A stretch of 64,000 nucleotides of DNA. Origin: SZUA-309 sp965232595 (GTDB taxonomy: Bacteria; Pseudomonadota; Gammaproteobacteria; Pseudomonadales; Azotimanducaceae). Positions 49,255-59,000 of this stretch are shown here, piece after piece. The notes beneath the pieces are model-generated. The model saw only the letters and a program-made list of their open reading frames with translations. It was not told the origin of the DNA and searched no databases. The position numbers and the translations under genes are program-made. The DNA lies in assembly GCA_965232595.1 (NCBI GenBank), contig OZ246983.1, positions 930,001-994,000 of the forward strand. Reading direction: 5' to 3'. How positions within the stretch are numbered: position 1 is the stretch's first letter; every line of letters starts with the position of its first letter.

Positions 49255-50387
49255 CCCAGCCGGTAGATCCGCTTCACGTTTTCGCCCAGCACTTTCCGCC
49301 GGGCTGAGTCCGGCAGCTGCTCCGCGTAGCGGGTCAGCTCGTCCACCCAGGTGTGCGGGTGGTCCGGGTGCGGGTAGTCAGAGGCCCACATGAAGCAGTC
49401 TTCACCGACGTGGGAGATGATGTGCGGCGCCGCGGTCTCGTCCGGGTCACCTGAGATGAAGCACTGCCGACGGAAGATCTCTGTGGCGCTCGCCCGCTTC
49501 ACGTTCATCGACTCGCTGTAGGCATCAAGCCGATCGAGCAGCGCGCCGATCCAGCCGGAGCCGGCTTCTAGCACGCCCAGACGCAGATCGGGGAAACGCT
49601 CCAGGGTGCCGAGGGAGAAGAAGGAGATCAGCGCCTGCTGAACGATGGAGCGCAGCCAGATGGCTTCGCCCCAGGCCCGGCCTTCCCGCGGCCAGTCGAA
49701 GATGCCGTCGGCAGCGGCGTGCGGCGTGAAGGTCGGGTGGATGGCCAGCGGCACGTCCAGCTCCACGCACTTGGCGAACAGGGCATCGTGCAGATCGGAG
49801 CCGTGGATCACCCGGGTGTGGTTGAACGGGTTCACCCAGGCGCCCCTGCAGCCGTCTTTCACGGCCCGCTCGAGCTCCGCCACCGAGCCTTCCACGTCCA
49901 GCAACGTCAGCTGCGCAATGGGCACCAGCTTGCCGCTGCTGTCCCGGCAGAAGTCAGCGATCCAGCGGTTGTACGCCCGGCAGTAGGCAAGCGACAGCTC
50001 CGGGTCGGTGAGCTCCACCTCCCAGAGCAGGCCGATGGTCGGGTAGAGCAGGCAGTACTCCAGGTTTTCCTGGGCCATGAGCTGCAGCCGCTCCGCAGGA
50101 TCGGAGGAGCCGAACGGCATGTTGTCCGAGTAGCGGCGGTCCGGCCGCGGCCGCATGTCCTCCTCACCCATGGCGCCGAGCAGGCCGAGCGAGCCTTTGC
50201 GCGAGCGCTTCGAGGGCGTCTGGTCAATCTCCAGATACTCGTAGCCATCGTCGTCGACCTGGATGCGCAGCGCTCGCGGCCGGTACTTCTCTTCCAGGTA
50301 GTTCTCCCAGAGATCCGCCGGCTCCAGAATGTGGCCGTCCGCGTCGATGGTCCCGTCGTACGGGAAGCGTTTGATTTCGTATGCCAT
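49251..50387 (-). CDS. Amidohydrolase-2 family protein
   Basis: A 378-residue TIM-barrel metal-dependent hydrolase (ACMSD-like superfamily). The N-terminal metal motif is IDADGHILEPADLWENYL. PLAIHPTFTPH and WASDYPHPDHPHTW carry further ligands. Members are decarboxylases or hydrolases of aromatic or lactone substrates and are common in catabolic clusters. The start is the ATG at 50387. The epoxide-hydrolase-like gene lies 29 bp upstream on the same strand, which suggests one operon from 53569 to 49251. Confidence 0.88.
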   Translation of the reverse strand: MAYEIKRFPYDGTIDADGHILEPADLWENYLEEKYRPRALRIQVDDDGYEYLEIDQTPSKRSRKGSLGLLGAMGEEDMRPRPDRRYSDNMPFGSSDPAERLQLMAQENLEYCLLYPTIGLLWEVELTDPELSLAYCRAYNRWIADFCRDSSGKLVPIAQLTLLDVEGSVAELERAVKDGCRGAWVNPFNHTRVIHGSDLHDALFAKCVELDVPLAIHPTFTPHAAADGIFDWPREGRAWGEAIWLRSIVQQALISFFSLGTLERFPDLRLGVLEAGSGWIGALLDRLDAYSESMNVKRASATEIFRRQCFISGDPDETAAPHIISHVGEDCFMWASDYPHPDHPHTWVDELTRYAEQLPDSARRKVLGENVKRIYRLG

Positions 50388-50416
50388 GGGTCCCCTCCCC
50401 TCCAGCGTTCAGCAGG

Positions 50417-51379
50417 TCACGAAACGTCGCGGAGGAACGACAGCATTGCCTCGTTCACCGCATCCGGCGCCTCCTGCTGGGTCCAGTGACCGATGCCCGG
50501 GATCAGCTCCTTCACCCGCAGATCGGCCACGTGATTCGGCATGTTTTCCAGCGCGGCCGCTGCCATGGCGATCACGCCGTCTTTCTCGCCGGCCACAAAC
50601 AGCGCCGGCTGCTCGATGGTCGTCGGCGCCCCTGCGGTGAGCTCCCAGGTCAGGTCGTGGTTCCGGTAGTAGTTGAGCGGGCCACGCATGCCGGAACGGC
50701 TGAACTCGGCCGCGTAGAAATCCAGATCCGCCTCGCTGAGCCAGCCCGGCAGGGTGTCCGGATTTGGTAGACCGCTGAGCAGATCATCGTCGGGCCCTTT
50801 GGGCGACAGCGTCGTCAGATCCGTTTCGCCTGCCCCCATGATCAGGAACTTCTTCAGCGCCGTGCGGATATCGGCTTCGAACTCCGCTTCCGCAACGCCC
50901 GGCTCCTGAAAGTAGAGCTGATAGAAGAACTGCCCTTTGAACAGTTCACGCATGGCCGGCATCGGCTGCACCGGCGAGCGGGGCGAGAAGGGCACGGACA
51001 ACGCGCCTACGGCGGTGACCTGCTGCGGATGGTTGAGCGCCGTGCTCCAGGCTGTCGGGGCGCCCCAGTCATGGCCGAACACCACCGCCGTCTCGTAACC
51101 GAGCGCCGGAATCAGGCCCATGATGTCCGCCACAACTTCCAACTGGTTGTAGGCTTCGATCGCCTCAGGCCTGTCGCTCTTGCCGTAGCCGCGCATGTCG
51201 GGTGCCACCGCGTGGTAGCCGGCGGCGGCCAGCGGCGCAAACTGATGACGCCAGGAGTACCAGGATTCCGGGAACCCGTGCAGCATCAGCACCAGCGGCC
51301 CTTCGCCGGCCTCGGCGATGTTCAGCTCGATGCCGTTGGTCGCAACCCGGCGCTCGCTGACTCCTGGGACCGCGCTCAT
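50417..51379 (-). CDS. Epoxide hydrolase-like alpha/beta hydrolase
   Basis: A 320-residue alpha/beta hydrolase. HGFPESWYSW holds the oxyanion hole (HGFP), APDMRGYGKSD follows, and the nucleophile is aspartate in GHDWGA, as in soluble epoxide hydrolases and haloalkane dehalogenases. A catalytic histidine is in GIGHWTQQE. LNYYRNHD supplies a cap tyrosine, which favours epoxide hydrolase. The start overlaps the D-aminoacylase stop by 4 bp, so the two are coupled. The substrate is unknown. Confidence 0.9.
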   Translation of the reverse strand: MSAVPGVSERRVATNGIELNIAEAGEGPLVLMLHGFPESWYSWRHQFAPLAAAGYHAVAPDMRGYGKSDRPEAIEAYNQLEVVADIMGLIPALGYETAVVFGHDWGAPTAWSTALNHPQQVTAVGALSVPFSPRSPVQPMPAMRELFKGQFFYQLYFQEPGVAEAEFEADIRTALKKFLIMGAGETDLTTLSPKGPDDDLLSGLPNPDTLPGWLSEADLDFYAAEFSRSGMRGPLNYYRNHDLTWELTAGAPTTIEQPALFVAGEKDGVIAMAAAALENMPNHVADLRVKELIPGIGHWTQQEAPDAVNEAMLSFLRDVS

Positions 51380-53049
51380 GCACTGGCCCCGGGCAGAATC
51401 TGCCCCTGCTGAACTTCCCGGTAGCCATCCTCGGCCTGCCAGGCCACCTGGCCGCCGACGATCACCGTATCGATGCCGATGGAATCCCGGACGTAACGGC
51501 TGCCGTCGCCGGGCACGTCCTGCACGTAGTACTCGGCGCCACGATCGATGGTGGACGGATCGAAGATGGTCACGTCGGCGACAAAGCCGGGCTGCAGCTG
51601 GCCTCGCTCCGGGATGCCCCAGATGCTGGCCGTATCCGCGGTGATCTTCTTCACCGCTGCTTCCAGACCGAGCGCGTCCAGCTCGCGCACGAAGCGGCTG
51701 AACAGGTAGCCGGTATCGCCGTAGGTGGAGAAGGAGAGGATGTGCGCGCCGCCGTCGCTGGCGCCGATGTGCACCCGCGGGTGCTTAAGCAGGGTGCTGA
51801 CCCGCTCGTCGTCGTTGTGCCCCATGTCCGCGGCGAGGAAATGCGCATCGAGATCTTCTTCCAGGGAGAGGTCGATCATCGCCTCAACCGGCGTAGTCTG
51901 ACGGAGCTCGGCAATCTCCCCGAGGGTTTTGCCGACCAGGGACTGATTGGCGTCCGTGGCCACCTGACGCAGGACCAGTCGCGGCCAGAGCGCCTCCAGC
52001 GCGGCGGCTTCCGCCACCAGCGCCTTGCGCCGCTCCGGGTCGCTGAAAGCGGCGACGATTTCCTCGTGGCTGCCGAAGCGCATGATCCCATACCAGGTGG
52101 GGAAGCGGATGAACAGCAGGCTCGGCACCGCGAAGCTGAAGCTGATGTCGATGGGCCGGGTCTGCACCTGCGGCCACACCCGGGCGCCTCGGGCGAACTG
52201 CTCATCAACCCGGGCCATCACCCGCTCCACCGCAGCCGTGTTGTCGCCGTTGACGAACAGCGGCGAAAACGTCGTCGGGATGCCGTGCTTCAGCGACAGC
52301 TCGGCAAGCTGATCGACCCGGGCGATGGTGAGGTCCGGATCGTAGAACTCGGGCACGATCTGCAGCACCCGACCGAACTCGGAAAGCGTTGCCGCCAGGG
52401 CATCGAGCTCCCGGGTATCGGCGTAGCGGCTCGGCACCGGCTGCAGCGTTTCGTCCATGTCCACGAAGCTGGTGGAGAGGCCTACCGCACCGGCATCGAG
52501 GCAGCGGCGCAGCAGCGCCTGCATCTCCTCGATCTCAGCATCCGTCGCCGTGCGCTGCATGGAGGCATCATTCATCACCCAGAGCCTGAGCAGGCTGTGG
52601 CCCACCAGGGGGGCTACGTTGATGGCCAGCCCCTGACCGATCCGCTCGAGGTACTCCTCGAAGGTCTCCCAATTCCACTCCACGCCCTGCTCGAAAGCCT
52701 TGTAGGGCATCTCCTCGATCTGATTGAACATGCCCACCAGCTTCATCCGGTGCTCCGCTTTCAGCGGCGCCAGCGACAGCGAGCAGTTTCCCGGAACGAT
52801 GGTGGTGACGCCGTGCGACAGCGCCGGCTTGGCGTAGCCGTCCCAGAGCAGCTGCGCGTCGAAGTGGGTGTGCGGATCGATGAAACCGGGCGCAACCACC
52901 TTGCCAGCGGCATCGACGGTCTCCGTGGCCTCCGCGTCGATACGGCCGATTCTGGCAACGCGACCGTCCCGGATCGCCAGGTCGGCAGTAAACGCCGGCA
53001 GCCCGGAGCCATCGGCAATGCGTCCGTTTCTGATGATGAGATCGTACAT
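51376..53049 (-). CDS. N-acyl-D-amino-acid deacylase family amidohydrolase
   Basis: A 557-residue amidohydrolase with the D-aminoacylase architecture. Metal-binding DPHTHFDAQ is near residue 59, the cysteine ligand position is in VPGNCSLSLAP, and GASDGGAHILSF near the C terminus supplies the catalytic aspartate. The family deacylates N-acyl-D-amino acids or hydrolyses related cyclic amides. No signal peptide is present. It overlaps the epoxide-hydrolase-like gene by 4 bp and lies 32 bp after a small gene of unknown function. Confidence 0.9.
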   Translation of the reverse strand: MYDLIIRNGRIADGSGLPAFTADLAIRDGRVARIGRIDAEATETVDAAGKVVAPGFIDPHTHFDAQLLWDGYAKPALSHGVTTIVPGNCSLSLAPLKAEHRMKLVGMFNQIEEMPYKAFEQGVEWNWETFEEYLERIGQGLAINVAPLVGHSLLRLWVMNDASMQRTATDAEIEEMQALLRRCLDAGAVGLSTSFVDMDETLQPVPSRYADTRELDALAATLSEFGRVLQIVPEFYDPDLTIARVDQLAELSLKHGIPTTFSPLFVNGDNTAAVERVMARVDEQFARGARVWPQVQTRPIDISFSFAVPSLLFIRFPTWYGIMRFGSHEEIVAAFSDPERRKALVAEAAALEALWPRLVLRQVATDANQSLVGKTLGEIAELRQTTPVEAMIDLSLEEDLDAHFLAADMGHNDDERVSTLLKHPRVHIGASDGGAHILSFSTYGDTGYLFSRFVRELDALGLEAAVKKITADTASIWGIPERGQLQPGFVADVTIFDPSTIDRGAEYYVQDVPGDGSRYVRDSIGIDTVIVGGQVAWQAEDGYREVQQGQILPGASA

Positions 53050-53081
53050 AGTTCCTCTCCTTTTCCTCTGCCCGACAACGC

Positions 53082-53333
53082 TCAGGGCGCTGGCGCGGCC
53101 GGATTGAATCTGTTCCAGGAAACCCCGAGCGCGTCCCGGACCTTGTGCCAGGGCGCGCCGATGAGCGCTTCGGGGTGCTCAGCGTTGCAGGCGGCGAGCA
53201 GCGCGTTCGTGGCCAGCTCATCGAGCGCCACCTCCGAACGACCGCCGTTCTCATGCGTCAGGGTCACCACGAGCTCGGCCACACCTTCGTGGGCGGCCGC
53301 CACCCGCGCGTCGCTGATCACCGCCTCCGTCAT
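53082..53333 (-). CDS. Small protein of unknown function
   Basis: An 83-residue soluble protein that I do not recognise. It has a predicted beta-hairpin (ELVVTLTHENGGRSEVALDE) followed by helices (LATNALLAACNAEHPEALIG). It begins 2 bp after the stop of the next small gene and lies 32 bp before the D-aminoacylase gene, so cotranscription is likely. Codon use is like its neighbours. Confidence 0.6.
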   Translation of the reverse strand: MTEAVISDARVAAAHEGVAELVVTLTHENGGRSEVALDELATNALLAACNAEHPEALIGAPWHKVRDALGVSWNRFNPAAPAP

Positions 53334-53335
53334 GT

Positions 53336-53569
53336 TCAGCCGGCCAGCGGCGGCTCGAGAAAAATCACGTCGCTCGGCAGGATGGGGTTGCCGGCACGGG
53401 CGGAGCCCTCCGGTGCTGCCGGGCGCATGAAGACGTGCAGGTTCCAGCTCTGCAGCTGCCCGGTGTTTTCCTCGCCGCCAGCGCCCAGCTCCCGCTCAGC
53501 GATGGTCTCCCAGGTGTCGCCTTCCTGCGGAAAGATCGAGCGGCGCACGGTCTGTTGCTCTGCGCTCAT
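53336..53569 (-). CDS. Small LysM-like protein
   Basis: A 77-residue protein. FPQEGDTWETIAERELG followed by QLQSWNLHVFMRP and ILPSDVIFLEPPL resembles a LysM domain (the pattern GDTW..IA, then a WN, then a P-x-D-x-I/V-F motif). No signal peptide or membrane helix is present, so a cell-wall role is not supported and the domain may bind another ligand. It is the first gene of the group that runs to 49251. It stands 88 bp from the cytochrome gene. Confidence 0.6.
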   Translation of the reverse strand: MSAEQQTVRRSIFPQEGDTWETIAERELGAGGEENTGQLQSWNLHVFMRPAAPEGSARAGNPILPSDVIFLEPPLAG

Positions 53570-53657
53570 CTGATTTGCCTCCTCCAGATAATGTCCCAGT
53601 GCGACCTCCGCGAGGTCGACTGCAGATCCTAACCCGTTCTGCGGCCGATCGGCGCGC

Positions 53658-53972
53658 TCACTCGACGCTGAGCATGTAGTCGATCACCACCGCAAAGTCC
53701 TCGTCCGTGCAGCTCATGCAGAGCCCCATCGGCGGCATGCCCGGCGGCATCCCGTCGCGCACCGAGGCCACCATGGCATCCATGCCCTTAGCCACCCGCG
53801 GCGCCCAGGCTTCCGCATCGCCCGGAATGGGCGCGCCACCCACGCCGCCGGCATGACAGGAGAAGCAGGAACGGTTGTAGATCGACTCGCCCGGATGGGC
53901 AGCCACGTCTCCGCCCTGGTCGCAGCCGGCGAGCACACCCATGAGCAGCAGAGGGAACAACAGTTTCTTCAC
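53658..53972 (-). CDS. Lipoprotein cytochrome c, c5-like
   Basis: A 104-residue monoheme cytochrome. The signal peptide with lipobox LAGC (C16) anchors it to a membrane facing the periplasm. The heme motif is CFSCH (C36-x2-C39-H). The probable axial methionine is in GMPPGMPPMG, and LCMSCTDEDFAVVIDYML supplies the extra cysteine pair typical of the c5 group. It would carry electrons to a terminal oxidase. It is 22 bp upstream of the aminotransferase gene's stop on the same strand, with no obvious functional link. Confidence 0.92.
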   Translation of the reverse strand: MKKLLFPLLLMGVLAGCDQGGDVAAHPGESIYNRSCFSCHAGGVGGAPIPGDAEAWAPRVAKGMDAMVASVRDGMPPGMPPMGLCMSCTDEDFAVVIDYMLSVE

Positions 53973-53994
53973 TTCAATCTCCTTGTCGGTTGGC

Positions 53995-55149
53995 TCAGAG
54001 GCTGCAGAGGATCTCGGCTGCTCTCGCCAGGGTTTCGTCGTCTTTCGCGAAGCAGAACCTGAGGACCTTGTGGCCCGGATCCGTCTCGTAGAAAGGTGAG
54101 GTGGGGATGGACGCCAGCTTCGCTTCCCGGGTCAGGCGCACGGCCAGTTCCGCATCGGGCTCGTTGCTCCAGCCGCTGTAGTCGAGCAGCTGGAAGTAAG
54201 TGCCTGCAGAGGGAACCACCTCGAACGGTGAATCAGACACCAGCGAGCAGAAAAGATCCCGCTTCGCCTGATAGAAAGCGCCGAGCTCGAGGTGATGTTC
54301 CGGATGCTCGGCAAGGAAGTCAGCCAGGCCCAGCTGCACCGGCGTGATGCTGGTGAAGGTGACGTACTGATGAATGCGCCGGAACTCCTCGGTCAGCCCC
54401 GGGGGGGCTGTGCAGTAACCGATCTTCCAGCCTGTGGTGTGGTAGGTCTTGCCGAAGGAGCTGACGACGAAGCTGCGGGCGAACAGGTCAGGGTAGCGGG
54501 TCAGGCTCTCGTGCCGGCGACCATCGAAGATGATGTGCTCGTACACCTCGTCCGCCAGCAGGTAGATGTTCCGCTCGGCAACGATGGCCCGTAAGGCATC
54601 GATGTCCGACGCCTCCCAGACGGAGCCGGTCGGGTTGTGCGGCGTGTTGGTGATGATCAGCCGGGTCCGCTCGTTCACCAGATCTGCCACCTGGTCCCAG
54701 TCGATCCGATAGCCGGGCGGGTGCATGGGCACGTGATGCGTCCGTCCGCCCTGCAGCCGCACCACCGGCTCGTAGCTGTCGTAGGCCGGATCGAAGACGA
54801 TCACCTCGTCCCCGGGATTCACCACGGCGGCGATGGCGCAAAACAGCGCCTCCGTGGCACCTGAGGTCACGGTGATCTCCCGGTCCGGATCCAGCTCCGC
54901 CCCGTAGAGATGCGCCACCTTACCGGCAATGGCCTGGCGCAGGGGCGGCACGCCCATCATCGGCGCGTACTGATTGTGGCCACCGCGCAAATAGTGCTCG
55001 ACCCGGTCGAGCAACGCGGTGGGGCCGTCGAAGTCCGGGAAGCCCTGGGACAGGTTCAGCGCGCCCTCCGAACGGGCGAGCTCAGACATGACGGTGAAAA
55101 TGGTGGTGCCGATATCCGGCAGCTTGCTGGTCAGGGTTGGCGTGCTCAT
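53995..55149 (-). CDS. ybdL: Methionine aminotransferase-like PLP enzyme
   Basis: A 384-residue class I aminotransferase. The PLP lysine is in SSFGKTYHTTGWKIGYC. NTPHNPTGSVW and SQGFPDFDGP match the YbdL/methionine aminotransferase group, which transaminates 2-oxo-4-methylthiobutanoate to methionine. The start at 55149 (MSTPTLTSKLP) is fixed by similarity. The long frame continuing upstream would read through the divergent regulator. It diverges from the sahR gene around a 24-bp palindrome. This agrees with a role in methionine metabolism and suggests regulation by SahR. Confidence 0.9.
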   Translation of the reverse strand: MSTPTLTSKLPDIGTTIFTVMSELARSEGALNLSQGFPDFDGPTALLDRVEHYLRGGHNQYAPMMGVPPLRQAIAGKVAHLYGAELDPDREITVTSGATEALFCAIAAVVNPGDEVIVFDPAYDSYEPVVRLQGGRTHHVPMHPPGYRIDWDQVADLVNERTRLIITNTPHNPTGSVWEASDIDALRAIVAERNIYLLADEVYEHIIFDGRRHESLTRYPDLFARSFVVSSFGKTYHTTGWKIGYCTAPPGLTEEFRRIHQYVTFTSITPVQLGLADFLAEHPEHHLELGAFYQAKRDLFCSLVSDSPFEVVPSAGTYFQLLDYSGWSNEPDAELAVRLTREAKLASIPTSPFYETDPGHKVLRFCFAKDDETLARAAEILCSL

Positions 55150-55184
55150 GGAGGCCGCATTCTGACGACTCCGGCATACATTTC

Positions 55185-55208
55185 CAATATCAAAATATTT
55201 TGATATTG
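55185..55208. promoter_or_regulatory. SahR-type operator, 24-bp perfect palindrome
   Basis: The left arm CAATATCAAAAT (55185-55196) is followed directly by its exact complement ATTTTGATATTG (55197-55208). It lies between the divergent aminotransferase and sahR genes and just upstream of the -35 of the sahR promoter, so a bound dimer could act on both directions. Confidence 0.75.
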
Positions 55209-55210
55209 AT

Positions 55211-55239
55211 TTGCTCTTGCCGGGAGGCGCTGCTAGAGT
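55211..55239 (+). promoter_or_regulatory. Promoter of sahR-ahcY
   Basis: TTGCTC (55211-55216), a 17-bp spacer and TAGAGT (55234-55239, with an extended TGC before it) precede the ATG at 55249. The transcript leader would be only a few bases long. The palindrome ends two bases before the -35. Confidence 0.5.
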
Positions 55240-55248
55240 CCGCGCCCT

Positions 55249-56226
55249 ATGAGCAATGCTGCGCGTAATCTGGCGTCCGCTGAGGCCCCCGACGCCGCCG
55301 TGGACACCCTGGTGACCCTGGCGAAGGCGCTGGGCGATCGGCTGCGGGCCGACATCCTGCGCGTGCTGCACCAGGACTCCTACGCGGTGGGCGAGCTTTG
55401 CGAGGTGTTCGACGTGCCGCAACCGGCACTCAGCCACCACCTGAAGATCCTGCTCAACGCCGGCCTGGTGGCGCGCCGTCGCGAGGGCAACAGCCTCTTC
55501 TACCGGCGCGCAACCCCCTCGGCAGCTGCCGGCACCCTGCTCAGCGAGCTCGATCAGGCACCGATCGATCCGGCCCGCTCGGAGAGAATCGCCCGCATTC
55601 ACACGATCAGAAACGAACGATCCGCACGCTTCTTCGAGGAGAACGCCGAGCAGATCCGCGGCCACCAGGCAGAGATCTGCGAGCCCGGCACCTACCAGGA
55701 TGTGGTGCTGGAGCAGATTGATGCGGCCATCGCCGGCGGCCTTCCGACGCGCAGGGCGCTCGAGGTCGGGCCGGGCGCCAACACCCTGCTCGCATCCCTC
55801 GCGAAACGATTCGACCAGGCGATCGGCGTGGACAACTCGAGGTCCATGCTCGCCACGGCGGCCACCGCGCTGGCTGAAGGTTCCAACGCAGAGCTCAAGC
55901 ACCAGGACTTCATGGCGTTGCCGCAGCGTCGCCGCTACGACGCGCTGATCGCCGCCATGGTGATCCACCATCAGGCTTCACCCGCGGCTTTCTTTACCCA
56001 GAGTGCCGCAGTGCTGAAAGCCGGCGGCAGCCTGGTGGTGGCCGAGCTGTGCCCGCACGATCAGGAGTGGGCGCAGAGCGCCTGCGGCGATCAGTGGCTG
56101 GGCTTCGAGCCGGACCAGCTCACCGGCTGGGCAGCGCGCGCCGGCCTGACTCAGAAAGACGCCCAGTACCTGGCGCAGAAGAACGGCTTCCGCGTTCAGG
56201 TGCATCACTTTGCCCTGAGCGCATGA
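55249..56226 (+). CDS. sahR: ArsR-type regulator fused to methyltransferase domain, SahR-like
   Basis: A 325-residue protein. The N-terminal ArsR winged helix (about 20-95) has LAKALGDRLRADILRVLH, ELCEVFDVPQPALSHHLKIL and LVARRREGNSLFYRRA. The C-terminal class I methyltransferase fold (about 145-320) has LEVGPGANTLLASLAK and VDNSRSMLATA, the SAM-binding motifs. SahR regulators sense S-adenosylhomocysteine and control methyl-cycle genes. Position directly before ahcY (40 bp) and the palindrome upstream support this name. An active methyltransferase role cannot be excluded. Confidence 0.85.
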   Translation: MSNAARNLASAEAPDAAVDTLVTLAKALGDRLRADILRVLHQDSYAVGELCEVFDVPQPALSHHLKILLNAGLVARRREGNSLFYRRATPSAAAGTLLSELDQAPIDPARSERIARIHTIRNERSARFFEENAEQIRGHQAEICEPGTYQDVVLEQIDAAIAGGLPTRRALEVGPGANTLLASLAKRFDQAIGVDNSRSMLATAATALAEGSNAELKHQDFMALPQRRRYDALIAAMVIHHQASPAAFFTQSAAVLKAGGSLVVAELCPHDQEWAQSACGDQWLGFEPDQLTGWAARAGLTQKDAQYLAQKNGFRVQVHHFALSA

Positions 56227-56266
56227 ACCAACCACTCACCCTCCGAATTTCTCACTGGAAGACGAC

Positions 56267-57626
<1,360 letters not shown>

Positions 57627-57628
<2 letters not shown>

Positions 57629-57648
57629 GGGAGGCCCTTTCCTCCCTC
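57627..57648 (+). terminator. Hairpin at the end of ahcY
   Basis: GAGGGAGG (57627-57634, including the last two bases of the stop codon) pairs with CCTCCCTC (57641-57648) across a six-base loop. No T-tract follows. It may limit read-through into the amidohydrolase gene at 57681, or only stabilise the ahcY message. Confidence 0.4.
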
Positions 57649-57680
57649 GCGTTCTCCAGGGGGAGACTAGAGGGGGAGAA

Positions 57681-59000
57681 ATGATCCGACTGGCTTCACG
57701 AGCCGCGGTGCCTGCCGCGGCTTTTTCTTTCGCTGTTCTGCTGAGCACGGTCGCCACCGCCGACGTGCTGGTGTTCCGACACGCCGAGATTCACCCGATC
57801 ACCTCGGCGCCGATCGCAGACGGCGCGCTGGTGATCGAGAACGGCAAGGTCGCCGCTGTCGGCGCTTCGGCAGACATCACGAGCCCGGCCGGAGCCACCG
57901 AGTACGACCTCACCGGCAAGGTCGTCATCCCCGGCATGGTGGACACCCATTCTCACATCGGCGGCCCCAGCGGCGGTGATTCCAGCGCGCCGCTGAATCC
58001 CGAAGCCCGCTCTCTGGACGCCATCGACGTGTTGAGCCCGGCGTTCTGGCGCGCCCGGGCCGGCGGCATCACCACGCTGAACGTGATGCCGGGGTCCGGT
58101 CACCTGATGAGCGGCCAGACCACCTACCTGAAGATACGCAAAGACCCGCGCCGCATCGAAGACTGGCTGTTCTGCAGCAATCCCAATACGGAAATCTGCG
58201 GCAGCATGAAGATGGCGAACGGCACCAACTCCATCAAGGACAAGCCGTTCCCGGGCACCCGCTCCAAATCCGCAGCGCTGCAGCGCGGGCTGTTCGTCGA
58301 AGCCCAGAACTACCTGGAGAAAGCCCGGCGCGCCGCGGCGGATGACAAGCCGGCCCCCGCACGGGACCTGCGCATGGAAGCGATGGCGCAGGTGCTGGAC
58401 GGCTCCCGGCGCGTGCAGTTCCACTCGCATCGGCACAACGACATTCTCACGGTCGTGCGCCTCGCCGAGGAGTTCGGCTTCACGCCGGTAATCCAGCATG
58501 GCTCCGACTCCTGGAAGGTGGCCCGAGAGCTCGCCGCTGCCGGCATTCCGGTCTCGGTGACCTACGTGGAAGCACCCGGCGGCAAGGAGGAGGTGCTCGA
58601 TGTGAGCATGCGGGTCGGCGCCCTGCTCGAGGAAGCGGGCGTGGACGTGAGCTTCAACACCGACGACTACGTGCTCGATTCCCGCCTCTTTCTGCGCTAC
58701 GCGGCGCTGAACGTGCGCAACGGCATGTCGGAGACCGGCGCGCTGGAGGCGCTGACCCTGGCCGGCGCCAGGCACCTCGGCCTGGAAGATCGGGTCGGGT
58801 CCCTGGAACCCGGCAAAGACGGCGACCTGGTGGTGCTGTCCGGCGAGCCCTTCTCCACCTACACCCGGGTGCTGGAAACCTGGGTGGAGGGCGAACGCGT
58901 GTTCGACTTCTCAGACCCGGAGCACCGGACATTCGCCACCGGCGGCGCGGACACCTACCGCACCCATGTCATGCACCATGACCTGGGAGGTGCGCAATGA
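57681..59000 (+). CDS. Exported amidohydrolase (imidazolonepropionase-like), metal site intact
   Basis: A 439-residue amidohydrolase with a signal peptide (about residues 1-27, ending TVATA). The metal-binding HxH is in MVDTHSHIGG. Further ligands or active-site residues are in VQFHSHRHNDIL, PVIQHGSDSWK and the aspartate of SFNTDDYV. The C-terminal barrel closure is VGSLEPGKDGDLVVLSGEPF. The family hydrolyses peptide-like or cyclic amide bonds, and the periplasmic substrate is unknown. Its stop overlaps the next gene by 4 bp, so the pair is coupled. It has three relatives on the other side of tesB. Confidence 0.9.
   Translation: MIRLASRAAVPAAAFSFAVLLSTVATADVLVFRHAEIHPITSAPIADGALVIENGKVAAVGASADITSPAGATEYDLTGKVVIPGMVDTHSHIGGPSGGDSSAPLNPEARSLDAIDVLSPAFWRARAGGITTLNVMPGSGHLMSGQTTYLKIRKDPRRIEDWLFCSNPNTEICGSMKMANGTNSIKDKPFPGTRSKSAALQRGLFVEAQNYLEKARRAAADDKPAPARDLRMEAMAQVLDGSRRVQFHSHRHNDILTVVRLAEEFGFTPVIQHGSDSWKVARELAAAGIPVSVTYVEAPGGKEEVLDVSMRVGALLEEAGVDVSFNTDDYVLDSRLFLRYAALNVRNGMSETGALEALTLAGARHLGLEDRVGSLEPGKDGDLVVLSGEPFSTYTRVLETWVEGERVFDFSDPEHRTFATGGADTYRTHVMHHDLGGAQ

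Noticed and set aside
51742..53430. 562-codon open frame on the plus strand
   Set aside because: It is antisense to the D-aminoacylase gene and has no family motif.
53995..55971. 658-codon frame extending the aminotransferase upstream
   Set aside because: The extra N-terminal part is antisense to the sahR gene and crosses the 24-bp palindrome; the enzyme's own start is at 55149.
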